This document shows positions 45,162-52,765 of a DNA stretch of 64,000 bases, in pieces. Numbering within the stretch: position 1 is the first letter of the stretch; each line of letters starts with the position of its first letter. The stretch lies in assembly GCA_028290545.1 (NCBI GenBank), contig JAQGJP010000026.1, forward strand, positions 62,001 through 126,000. The letters run 5' to 3'. The notes beneath the pieces were generated by a model. It saw only the letters and a program-made list of their open reading frames with translations. It had not been told where the DNA came from and did no database searches. The stretch comes from Rhizobium sp. (lineage in GTDB: Bacteria > Pseudomonadota > Alphaproteobacteria > Rhizobiales > Rhizobiaceae). The position numbers were made by a program, and so were the translations under genes.

Positions 45162-45824
45162 ATGAAAAAAATGAACGACCAGGAAACGACCTTGACGGCC
45201 CGCATCTTCCTGCGGCCATGGATATTCATCCGCGGCGTTCCGTCGATGAATTTTCTGCCTCCGGAAGGCCCGGCCGAGATCGCCTTTGCCGGCCGCTCGA
45301 ATGTCGGCAAGTCCTCGCTCATCAATGCGCTGACCGGTCAGAACGGCCTCGCCCGGACATCCAACACGCCGGGCCGCACCCAGGAACTCAATTATTTCGT
45401 GCCCGATGGCTATTCCGGCGAGGCCGGCGATCTGCCGCCCTGCGCGCTGGTCGACATGCCGGGCTACGGCTATGCGGAGGCGCCCAAGGCGCAGGTCGAT
45501 GCCTGGACCAATCTCGTCTTCGATTATCTCAGGGGCCGCTCGACGTTGAAGCGCGTCTATGTGCTGGTCGACAGCCGTCATGGCATCAAGAAGAACGACG
45601 AGGATGTGTTCAAGTTGCTCGACAAGGCCGCCGTGTCCTACCAGCTGGTCCTGACCAAGGCCGACAAGATCAAGCCGCCGGCACTCGAGAGGCTGAAGGT
45701 CGAGACGTTGGCCAGGATCGCCAAGAACCCGGCCGCCTATCCGGAAATCCTCTCCACCTCGTCGGAAAAGTCCGAGGGCATAGATGAGATGCGCGACGCG
45801 ATCGTCCACGTCTTGAATCTGTGA
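45162..45824 (+). CDS. engB: Ribosome-biogenesis GTPase EngB/YsxC
   Basis: A 220-residue GTPase needed for large-subunit assembly. G1 is [11 protein letters not shown] (44-52), G2 region [14 protein letters not shown]3 [12 protein letters not shown]4 TKADK. Two near starts exist (45162 and 45171); the N-terminal 28 residues are poorly conserved. The stop is followed by the shared terminator hairpin at 45831-45864. Confidence 0.94.
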   Translation: MKKMNDQETTLTARIFLRPWIFIRGVPSMNFLPPEGPAEIAFAGRSNVGKSSLINALTGQNGLARTSNTPGRTQELNYFVPDGYSGEAGDLPPCALVDMPGYGYAEAPKAQVDAWTNLVFDYLRGRSTLKRVYVLVDSRHGIKKNDEDVFKLLDKAAVSYQLVLTKADKIKPPALERLKVETLARIAKNPAAYPEILSTSSEKSEGIDEMRDAIVHVLNL

Positions 45825-45830
45825 CAAAAT

Positions 45831-45864
45831 AAAAAGACCGCCCGGACATGGATTGTCCGGACGG
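45831..45864 (-). terminator. Terminator of the fasciclin gene
   Basis: On the minus strand CCGTCCGGACA, a short loop and TGTCCGGGCGG are followed by TCTTTTTATTTT, 33 bp after the fasciclin stop. In the plus direction it lacks a clean U-run, so it serves mainly the minus strand. Confidence 0.8.
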
Positions 45865-45896
45865 CCGCATCAGGCCTGCTGCGGGAAAGATCCCAA

Positions 45897-46454
45897 TTAT
45901 GCCTTGGGTAGAAGGACCTTGTTGACGACGTGGATAACGCCGTTCGACTGCTGAACGTCGGCGATGGTCACGGTTGCGACGCCGCCCGTCTCATCCTTGA
46001 GCATGATCTTCTTGCCCTTCCTCATGGCAACCAGCACACAGCCGCCGACAGTGTTGATCTTGTGCTCGCCGCCATCGTCCTTGATCATCTTCTTGATCAT
46101 CGTGGACATCGCGTCGGCGGCAACCACATGGCAGGTCAGCACTTTGACGAGTTGTGCCTTGTTCTCGGGCTTCAGCAGCGTGTCGACCGTACCGGCCGGC
46201 AGTTCCGAGAAGGCTTCATTGGTCGGAGCGAAGACGGTGAAAGGGCCATTGCCCTGAAGCGTCTCGACCAGGCCGGCAGCCTTGACGGCTGCGACCAGCG
46301 TCGTGTGGTCCTTTGAATTCATCGCGTTTTCGACGATGTTCTTGGTCTTGTACATTTCCGCACCGCCAACCATCGGATTTTTCGCCTCGGCGGCGAACGA
46401 GGAGGCAAGCACGATGGAAACGATTGCGGTGGCGCGAGCTACGGTCTTGAACAT
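45897..46454 (-). CDS. Fasciclin-domain exported protein
   Basis: A 185-residue protein with a Sec signal peptide (1-24, cleavage after AEA) and one FAS1 domain (about 40-183), with the FTVFAPTNEAF and GVIHVVNKVLLP motifs. FAS1 domains act in surface adhesion or as small secreted proteins. The next genes upstream encode an RskA-type anti-sigma factor and an ECF sigma factor; in actinobacteria SigK-RskA controls FAS1 proteins, so the same logic is likely here. Confidence 0.9.
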   Translation of the reverse strand: MFKTVARATAIVSIVLASSFAAEAKNPMVGGAEMYKTKNIVENAMNSKDHTTLVAAVKAAGLVETLQGNGPFTVFAPTNEAFSELPAGTVDTLLKPENKAQLVKVLTCHVVAADAMSTMIKKMIKDDGGEHKINTVGGCVLVAMRKGKKIMLKDETGGVATVTIADVQQSNGVIHVVNKVLLPKA

Positions 46455-46740
46455 TTGATTTCCCTACCTGTTTAAAAACGGTTCACCGGTGGACAATCCG
46501 AAGCCGGTGCTCTCTCCCCATCTGCCAGGGATGAAACCAAATACGGGAGGGCTGGATATTAAGTTTCAGGTGGTGGGAAAGAATTGTCAGAGGCCGTGAA
46601 ATCCACTTCTCGCCTGCAATTTCCATCGTTTAGGAAATGCGAAATGGCGGCCGCCTCTTGCGAGGATGGACAGCGCATTTTCTGACCCTTAGATTTTGCG
46701 AGGAGCTAATCGCCCATTCGGCGTCACAGTGTCTAAATAC

Positions 46741-47466
46741 TCAAAGCAGCCTGGTCTTGCCCAATGCAATCACCGGCCCCGTGGGTTTGCCGTCCGGCGA
46801 GCCGCCCAACGGTTCGACGGTGATGGCGATCGTCTTGCCTTCCGCGAAGCTCTTGCGCATGCCGGCGGTGATCAGGATGTCGCCCTTGCCATTGTCGGGC
46901 AGCACACCGAGCGAAGCCGGCGGCTTGCCATCCTCGATCAGCCAGAGTTCCAGCGATTTCGGCTGCTCCTGCGTCAGTGCCGCCGGGGTGATGCTCAGGC
47001 GGCCCGAGGCAAAGTCGTAGCTGGCAATCAGGCTGATCGGCGAATCCATGCCGGTCAGTTCCGCCACCAGCGGCCTGGACGGCGGCGCCGGCGCGAACAG
47101 GTCGCTGCGGTCGGCGAGACCGATGCCGACGGCCAAGACCAGCGCGGCGACGGTCAGGCCGCGCCACAACAGCACGGAGTTCCAGATCGCTCCCAGGAGT
47201 CCGAGCTTGGCCCTCTGCTCCTCGATGCCGAACAGCCGCGCCTCGATCTTGTTGTAGAGTTCGGGCGATGGCCTGACATCGCGATATTCATCGTTGAAAT
47301 CGGCGAGATTGGTCTGCCAGCGGCGCACCTGATTGGCAAATTTGGCATCGGAGGCCATGCGCGCCTCGACGCGGCGGCGATCCTCCTCGGAGAGGATACC
47401 CAGCACATATTCGCCCGAGACGATCTCGTCCCGGCTCCGGTCCCAATCCTGCGGCTTGTCGCTCAT
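46741..47466 (-). CDS. Anti-sigma factor, RskA type
   Basis: A 241-residue membrane protein. The N-terminal cytoplasmic part (1-90) with YVLGILSEEDRRRVEARM would bind the sigma factor, a helix follows (about 103-122), and the periplasmic C-terminal RskA domain includes LELWLIEDGKPPASLGVL. The ATG at 47464-47466 overlaps the sigma gene stop in ATGA, so the two are coupled. Release probably needs regulated proteolysis; the trigger is unknown. Confidence 0.85.
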   Translation of the reverse strand: MSDKPQDWDRSRDEIVSGEYVLGILSEEDRRRVEARMASDAKFANQVRRWQTNLADFNDEYRDVRPSPELYNKIEARLFGIEEQRAKLGLLGAIWNSVLLWRGLTVAALVLAVGIGLADRSDLFAPAPPSRPLVAELTGMDSPISLIASYDFASGRLSITPAALTQEQPKSLELWLIEDGKPPASLGVLPDNGKGDILITAGMRKSFAEGKTIAITVEPLGGSPDGKPTGPVIALGKTRLL

Positions 47467-47996
47467 TGCCCGAGGCACTCTCTCAGTTTCAAAAGGCTGC
47501 GTCTCAGCCACGTTCGCATCGTGTTGACGGGTATATTATAGAATTCCGCCAGTTCTTGGTAGCTCAATCCTTCAATATAGGCGCGCTTTACAGCATCTGC
47601 CTTATCAGATTCGAGGGCCTGCATGCACCTGTCAATCCTGCCTCCTTCGCTGCGGTTGATGGCCACTGCCTCGGGGTCGGGCTCATCGCTTGCAAGATCA
47701 AAGGCTTCGTCGATTACGGAAGGCTGCGGCCTCCTCGCCCGCATCAGATCAATCGCATGATTGCGGGCGATCGCGGCGAGCCAGGTTTCCGGTTTTCCCT
47801 GTTCCGGCAGATAGCGTTCGGCGCGTTGCCAGACCTTTATGAAGACCTCCTGCAGCGCATCCTCGGCCTCTTGCCGGTTCTTCAACATACGGACCAGGAT
47901 CGCAAAAAGTTTCGGCGACGTCGCAATATACAGCCGCGCATACGCCGCACGATCCCTGAGCGCGACACGGCTCATCAGCGCGTTCAGATTATCCAT
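47463..47996 (-). CDS. ECF-family RNA polymerase sigma factor
   Basis: A 177-residue sigma factor with region 2 (about 22-90; EAEDALQEVFIKVWQ) and region 4 (about 120-175; YQELAEFYNIPVNTMRTWLRR). It is coupled to the RskA-type anti-sigma gene and lies two genes upstream of a fasciclin gene. The spacing and partner suggest a SigK-like unit, though here in a proteobacterium. A candidate ECF promoter lies 65 bp upstream of its start. Confidence 0.9.
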   Translation of the reverse strand: MDNLNALMSRVALRDRAAYARLYIATSPKLFAILVRMLKNRQEAEDALQEVFIKVWQRAERYLPEQGKPETWLAAIARNHAIDLMRARRPQPSVIDEAFDLASDEPDPEAVAINRSEGGRIDRCMQALESDKADAVKRAYIEGLSYQELAEFYNIPVNTMRTWLRRSLLKLRECLGQ

Positions 47997-48060
47997 CGGC
48001 TTGCCACCATTCTCAGTCGCTCATCTTGCATCTGAAATGAGAAACGTTGCTCACCGGCGA

Positions 48061-48089
48061 TTTTACGCGGCTTTACGCCATCCGGATCA
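48061..48089 (-). promoter_or_regulatory. Candidate ECF promoter of the sigma gene
   Basis: On the minus strand TGATCC (48084-48089), an 18-base spacer and TAAAA (48061-48065) resemble the TGATCC-N18-TAAGA pattern of alphaproteobacterial RpoE. Autoregulation is the expected use. No equal match was found before the fasciclin gene, which weakens the case. Confidence 0.35.
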
Positions 48090-48148
48090 TTCCATGTGAC
48101 AGGAAGTTACGCTAAAGAGGCCTCGACTTTTCAATTGCGAGGCAAGGT

Positions 48149-49036
48149 ATGTCCCAGTCCGAAAGCGAGATCCAGGCGCGCCTGCTAGCCCAGGCCCTGC
48201 CCTTCATGCAACGTTACGAAAATAAAACCATCGTTGTTAAATACGGCGGCCATGCCATGGGCAATCCGGAACTCGGCAAGGCTTTTGCCAGCGATATCGG
48301 GCTTCTGAAGCAGTCGGGCGTCAACCCGGTGGTCGTCCACGGCGGCGGCCCGCAGATCGGCGCGATGCTCGCCAAGATGGGGATCGAATCACGCTTCGAG
48401 AACGGCCTTCGGGTCACCGACCAGAAGACGGTCGAGATCGTCGAAATGGTGCTTGCGGGCTCGATCAACAAGGAGATCGTCACCCTCATCAACCAGACCG
48501 GCGAATGGGCGATCGGCCTGTGCGGCAAGGACGGCAACATGGTGTTTGCCGAAAAGGCCCGCAAGACGGTGATCGACCCCGACTCCAATATCGAACGCGT
48601 GCTCGAACTCGGTTTCGTCGGCGAAGTGGTCGAAGTCGACCGCACCCTTATCGACCTTCTGGCGCGGTCGGAGATGATCCCGGTGATTGCCCCCGTGGCG
48701 CCGGGACGCGACGGACACACCTACAATATCAATGCCGACACATTCGCCGGCGCGATCGCCGGCGCTCTGAACGCCGTGCGCCTGCTGTTCCTTACCGATG
48801 TTCCGGGCGTGCTCGATCGTGACGGCCACCTGATCAAGGAACTTTCCGTCTCCCAGGCGCATGCGCTGATCAAGGACGGCACGATTTCCGGCGGCATGAT
48901 TCCCAAGGTCGAGACCTGTATCCAGGCGATCGAAGGCGGCGTCGAAGGCGTGGTCATCCTCAACGGCAAGACGGCGCACTCCGTGCTGCTCGAACTGTTT
49001 ACCGAAATGGGTGCGGGCACGCTGATCGTTCGCTGA
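48149..49036 (+). CDS. argB: Acetylglutamate kinase
   Basis: A 295-residue amino-acid kinase for the second step of arginine synthesis. The N-terminal helix ([20 protein letters not shown]) is of the arginine-sensitive hexameric type; [11 protein letters not shown] binds substrate, and [14 protein letters not shown] binds ATP. It belongs to the backbone that starts at rpmH, separated from engB by the fasciclin/sigma insert. GCGAGGCAAGGT precedes the ATG. Confidence 0.96.
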   Translation: MSQSESEIQARLLAQALPFMQRYENKTIVVKYGGHAMGNPELGKAFASDIGLLKQSGVNPVVVHGGGPQIGAMLAKMGIESRFENGLRVTDQKTVEIVEMVLAGSINKEIVTLINQTGEWAIGLCGKDGNMVFAEKARKTVIDPDSNIERVLELGFVGEVVEVDRTLIDLLARSEMIPVIAPVAPGRDGHTYNINADTFAGAIAGALNAVRLLFLTDVPGVLDRDGHLIKELSVSQAHALIKDGTISGGMIPKVETCIQAIEGGVEGVVILNGKTAHSVLLELFTEMGAGTLIVR

Positions 49037-49092
49037 TCAGCCGGCGGGATTGTTTCGCGGTCGGACGGCCCGGCAAACCGGGCCATTCGTTA

Positions 49093-50592
49093 TCATTCGA
49101 CGACCGGCGGGCCGGCTGTGTGCCGCCCCGGATGGGCGACAGGCACCGGTCTGAGGAACAGGGTACTCAAAGCGACCACGACATAGCAGGCGATGTTGTA
49201 AAGCATGGCGGTTTCGAACGAGGCCTTGAAGGTCTCGTGCTGGGACATGCCATTTGCGGCATATCCGGCAATCAGCGAGAAGAAGATCTGCGAGATGATC
49301 GCCACGCCGAAGGCGCCGCCCATCTGCTGGATCGACTGCAGCGCGCCCGAACCCGAGCCCGCGTCGCGCGGCGGCACACCGGCAAGTGCCGTCTGGAACA
49401 GCGGCGAGATGGTGATGCCGGTGCCCAGGCCGCCTAGGAACAGCGGCAGGATGAAATGCGAGCGGAGCAGTTGGTCGCCGACCCCCGCAACGATGTAACG
49501 CAGCATCAATGCCGCCACGATCAGCAGTGCCGCGCCGAGCACGATGCGCAGACGCGGCGACCGGCCACCGAGCCGGCCGGTGACCACCGAGGCGATCAGC
49601 ACCCCGACCGGAAACGGAATCGTCGTCAGCCCGGATTCCAGCGGGTTCAGCTGGTAGCCGGATTGCAAGAACACCGCCAGGATCAGGAAGAAGCCCGGCA
49701 TGGCCGAGAAGAACACCATGGCACCCAGCGACGCGGCGACGAAATTGCCGTTCTTCATCAGGCCGAGCGGCACGAGTTCGGCGGCTCCCCTGGCGTTCTG
49801 CCGGCGCTCCCACCAGACGAAGACAAGCGCGAAAACCACGAATGCCGCCATCATCGCAAAGCACCAGGCCGGCCAACCGAAACCCCGGCCTTCGATCAAC
49901 GGGAAGATCAGGCAGAAGATCGAAATTGCGGCGATGCCGATGCCCACCCAATCGTTCCTGAGATTGGGATTGCCCTTGATATCCGGGATCAGGTAGCGGC
50001 CGGCAATCACGCAGGCAATGCCGATCGGCACGTTGATGAGAAAGATCGGCCGCCAGTCGAGACCCCAGAGATTGAGATGGATCAGCGTGCCGCCGGTCAC
50101 CGGACCTGCGACCGAGGCAAGCCCTGCGGTCAGGCCGAACAGCGAGAAGGCCACCGCCCTCTCCTTGGGCGGAAACATGATCTGGGCCAGCGCCAGCACC
50201 TGCGGCGTCATCACCGCGCCTGCAACCCCCTGGATAACGCGTGAGACGATCAGCATTTCGACATTCGCCGCCAGGCCGCAGAGCAAGGAGGCGAGGGAAA
50301 AGGCCGTCACCCCGATCAGGAAGATGCGCTTCTTGCCGACGATGTCGCCATAGCGGCCAAACGGCAGCAGACCGAGCGCGAAAGCCAGAATATAGCCGGC
50401 CACCACCCATTCGATACCCGCTTCGGAGACGCCGAGATTTTTCTGCATGGAGGGCAGCGCGACATTGACGATGGTGACGTCGATCATGTTCATGAAACTG
50501 GCCATCAGGAGCACGAACATGGCGATCCACCGGCGTTCGAAGGCGTGCGTTTCACCCTGGGAAGGCTGATGCGGAGCTGCATTGTCAGACAT
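49093..50592 (-). CDS. MFS drug exporter, DHA2 family (14 helices)
   Basis: A 499-residue efflux protein of the EmrB/QacA group. Motif A is GRYGDIVGKKRIFLIG (loop 2-3), MIDVTIVNVALPSMQ is motif D1, and the antiporter motif GPVTGG occurs in helix 5. The ATG at 50590-50592 gives MSDNAAPHQ and overlaps the TetR gene end by 8 bp. Its expression is probably set by that TetR protein. Substrate unknown. Confidence 0.88.
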   Translation of the reverse strand: MSDNAAPHQPSQGETHAFERRWIAMFVLLMASFMNMIDVTIVNVALPSMQKNLGVSEAGIEWVVAGYILAFALGLLPFGRYGDIVGKKRIFLIGVTAFSLASLLCGLAANVEMLIVSRVIQGVAGAVMTPQVLALAQIMFPPKERAVAFSLFGLTAGLASVAGPVTGGTLIHLNLWGLDWRPIFLINVPIGIACVIAGRYLIPDIKGNPNLRNDWVGIGIAAISIFCLIFPLIEGRGFGWPAWCFAMMAAFVVFALVFVWWERRQNARGAAELVPLGLMKNGNFVAASLGAMVFFSAMPGFFLILAVFLQSGYQLNPLESGLTTIPFPVGVLIASVVTGRLGGRSPRLRIVLGAALLIVAALMLRYIVAGVGDQLLRSHFILPLFLGGLGTGITISPLFQTALAGVPPRDAGSGSGALQSIQQMGGAFGVAIISQIFFSLIAGYAANGMSQHETFKASFETAMLYNIACYVVVALSTLFLRPVPVAHPGRHTAGPPVVE

Positions 50593-51202
50593 TGGAATGC
50601 TCTTTTGTTCTGTCGGAAACGATTGCGCGAAGAAGCTCTGAGACGGCCCTGTCCAATGCCTCGGGATCATCGAGCCGGAAGACAGAGCTGGCGAGCATGA
50701 CACCGATGACCATATAGGCTCCGGCCCAGGGATCGAGATCGGCCCTGAACGTGCCATCGGCCACGCCGGCTTCGAGAATATCGGCGACCTGCTGGTGCCA
50801 GAAGGCGCGCATCGGATTGATGTAGCGGGCAATGCTCTCGTCATGGCGGGCGCGGCGGCCCATCTCTTCCATCACCAGCAGCAGTTCGGGATTGTCGCGG
50901 CGGGTCTCCCGATGCTGGTCGACCTTGATCTGCAACTGTTCGAGCGGCGGCAGCCCGGTGCGCGGATGGCGCATGCTCTGGGCCATGAAGTCATCCTTCA
51001 TCGATTGCGCGACAAGCTCGATCAGCGCCTCTTTCGTTGGGATATGATAGTGCAGCGTGGCGATATTGATGCCGACGCGATCGGCGATCTCGCGCGTCCG
51101 CAGTCCCTCGAAACCCTTCTCGACGATCAGCGAACGGGCAGCGGCGGCAATCGCCCGCTTGCGGTCATCGGTCGGTTGGTATTTGGATGGAGGGTGGGTC
51201 AT
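50585..51202 (-). CDS. TetR-family repressor of the adjacent exporter
   Basis: A 205-residue TetR protein: residues 17-63 form the DNA-binding domain (EIADRVGINIATLHYHIPTKEAL), the rest a ligand-binding core with HESIARYI-type helices (here RHDESIARYI). The ATG at 51200-51202 is preferred; an upstream TTG would lie inside the palindrome. Two matching operators directly upstream suggest autorepression and control of the overlapping exporter gene. Confidence 0.88.
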   Translation of the reverse strand: MTHPPSKYQPTDDRKRAIAAAARSLIVEKGFEGLRTREIADRVGINIATLHYHIPTKEALIELVAQSMKDDFMAQSMRHPRTGLPPLEQLQIKVDQHRETRRDNPELLLVMEEMGRRARHDESIARYINPMRAFWHQQVADILEAGVADGTFRADLDPWAGAYMVIGVMLASSVFRLDDPEALDRAVSELLRAIVSDRTKEHSNV

Positions 51203-51257
51203 GACGCTTCGCTCGTTCTTCAATCAATCACTTGATTGAAGAACGAGCGAAGCGTCA
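51202..51257. repeat. Perfect 26-bp inverted repeat overlapping the tetR start
   Basis: Bases 51202-51227 are exactly complementary to 51232-51257 with a four-base loop TCAC. The first base pair is the A of the start codon of the tetR gene. In RNA it would fold into a long hairpin that buries the ribosome site. Confidence 0.9.
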
Positions 51258-51270
51258 ATCAGGTGATTGA
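51224..51270. promoter_or_regulatory. Two TetR operators with identical arms
   Basis: TCAATCA-CT-TGATTGA (51224-51239) and TCAATCA-GG-TGATTGA (51255-51270) are 16-bp palindromes differing only in the two central bases, with centres 31 bp apart, about three helical turns. Binding by the TetR protein is inferred from position and form. Confidence 0.75.
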
Positions 51271-51370
51271 GATTTTTTGGATGATCCTCGGCTTGACCCC
51301 TCCACGTGTCATCCTCGGGCATGACCTGAGGCTTCCCCAGCGTCTGCATTTCCGCACGTCGTTCATGCTG

Positions 51371-51877
51371 TTACGCACTCATCTTGTTGTCGCTGATTGA
51401 TTGGTGATCATCCTTGCGTCTGAAATCAACAAGATATCGTGTCGCGAAAGCCACCGACTTCGGAATGGGCTTCTCTTTGCGGTAATCAGCCACCTGTCGC
51501 CGCGAAATCTCCAATGCTGCCGCCATACCCTCCAGCGTCATACCAAGATCATCCATTGCTTCACGAAATGCCTGGTTGTCGAACTCAACGGACGGCAGTT
51601 TGCTCAGCCAAAGCGCTGAAAACTCCATTTCTCCCGGCCATTCAATCGCTGTTCCGTACTCACTCACCTGGAGCCTTCCGAACAGCGCATCGTCATCCCG
51701 AAGCGGAATGAAAACCCTTCTGCTAAGCAACGCGGGCGCCAGGTCGACCACTTCAACATTTCCTGAATTCCAAGTGATACGAACAAGTCTCTTGTCGAGC
51801 GGCTCAGCCTTTGCGATCCGGGGAAGAGGAGACCCTACAGAGATGATTTCATCGTTCATTAAGTCGTTTCCATTCAT
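51371..51877 (-). CDS. DUF2442 protein with helix-turn-helix
   Basis: A 168-residue protein: residues about 17-95 match DUF2442 (VRITWNSGNVEVVDLAPAL, and DNQAFREAMDDLGM), residues 108-145 form a helix-turn-helix (MAAALEISRRQVADYRKEK). DUF2442 proteins often pair with DUF4160 proteins in toxin-antitoxin-like couples; the partner gene is directly upstream and overlaps by 29 bp. A start at 51859 (MNDEI) would reduce the overlap. The DNA-binding tail suggests it is the autoregulating, antitoxin-like member. Confidence 0.75.
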   Translation of the reverse strand: MNGNDLMNDEIISVGSPLPRIAKAEPLDKRLVRITWNSGNVEVVDLAPALLSRRVFIPLRDDDALFGRLQVSEYGTAIEWPGEMEFSALWLSKLPSVEFDNQAFREAMDDLGMTLEGMAAALEISRRQVADYRKEKPIPKSVAFATRYLVDFRRKDDHQSISDNKMSA

Positions 51878-52085
51878 CTTCTAACGCCTTCTTGTTCTCA
51901 TCGACTGACGCCCAATCGATAACCGTATCAAGATTTCGTTTTGTGATCTGCCCTTGAAGGACGCTAAGATCAGAAATCTGGATCAGTGCATCGTGGTCCG
52001 GAGTTGACACGTGAAAATGTGGAGGATTGTGGTCGTCTGCATAGATGTGAAGCTTCACATTTCCAAATCTCACCATTAACGGCAT
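51849..52085 (-). CDS. DUF4160 protein, possible toxin partner
   Basis: A 78-residue protein of the DUF4160 family: KLHIYADDHNPPHFHVSTPDH and the end DEWKRLNER are typical. GGAGCGGTGA precedes the ATG at 52083-52085. It is the first gene of a two-gene unit with the DUF2442 protein. Toxicity has not been shown for the family as a whole; the label is inference. Confidence 0.75.
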   Translation of the reverse strand: MPLMVRFGNVKLHIYADDHNPPHFHVSTPDHDALIQISDLSVLQGQITKRNLDTVIDWASVDENKKALEDEWKRLNER

Positions 52086-52105
52086 TCACCGCTCCATGTC
52101 ATATT

Positions 52106-52128
52106 AATAGTGCACAACGCGCACTATT
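52106..52128. promoter_or_regulatory. Candidate operator of the DUF4160/DUF2442 pair
   Basis: AATAGTGC and GCACTATT, separated by seven bases, form a perfect 8-bp inverted repeat 21 bp before the DUF4160 start. The helix-turn-helix protein of the pair is the natural ligand; this is inferred. Confidence 0.5.
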
Positions 52129-52765
52129 TCAAGGTCTAGTTTTATTTTGTGCCTGCCGCAGGGTCAAAGACTGCCGATCCATCGCAACAATCAAAGGTAG
52201 ATCCTCTGTGATTAACTGCACGTTGACAGATTCACAACTGGCAAGGGGCTAGGCAAACATCCGGCATTAGGAGGATTTTCCATCCGCCGCGCATCCACGG
52301 GCAGTAACTCCCGGTAGTCGCCTGCAAAGCTCTTTCTCTGTGGCAAATGCTACTTAATTCCGCAAAACTTCATCCCCGCCCTGCAAACCTCCATTACAAT
52401 TTCCTTGTCCCGTCACGGATACACCGCAAGGCGTTGCGGCGAGGCGGGGCCGGTGCCCGGTTGGAGAAGACGACGCATAGTCTCCGATCGGGGCTCCGGC
52501 AGAAAATGGTTCCCCTCCGGTTTGAAAGAGAGCCGGGCGTGCGCGTGACGCATAGGAGAACCGCACGCGGCGATGCTGGGTGCGGGAAGCAGAGGGACCG
52601 GAGTTGCCGGAGATAAACTACCGAATCGGGGCGCTTTGAGCGCCATATATCTATACCTTTACGAGGCACCCGAAGCGCCCCGGCCGATCTCAGGCTCTGC
52701 CAAGCAGATGCCGCACAGCACGGGCGCAAATACGCGCCGCGTGAACGCTCTTTCACATCCTGAAT
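52129..52765. other. Gene-free region of about 640 bp with unexplained structure
   Basis: No frame here has a convincing start, ribosome site or family. GACGCATAG occurs twice (52472-52480 and 52547-52555). A 10-bp inverted repeat CGGGGCGCTT/AAGCGCCCCG (52627-52636 and 52673-52682) and GCGTGCG/CGCACGC (near 52538 and 52562) suggest structured DNA or RNA. It does not show the conserved cores of RNase P RNA, tmRNA or SRP RNA. AT-rich in its first 250 bp, GC-rich after that. Confidence 0.5.

Noticed and set aside
51203..51223. TTG start giving a tetR product seven residues longer
   Set aside because: It lies inside the 26-bp inverted repeat, has no ribosome site, and ATG 51202 gives a normal TetR N-terminus.
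52400..52650. RNase P RNA, tmRNA or SRP RNA gene in the gap before mutS
   Set aside because: None of the conserved cores of these RNAs is visible on either strand.
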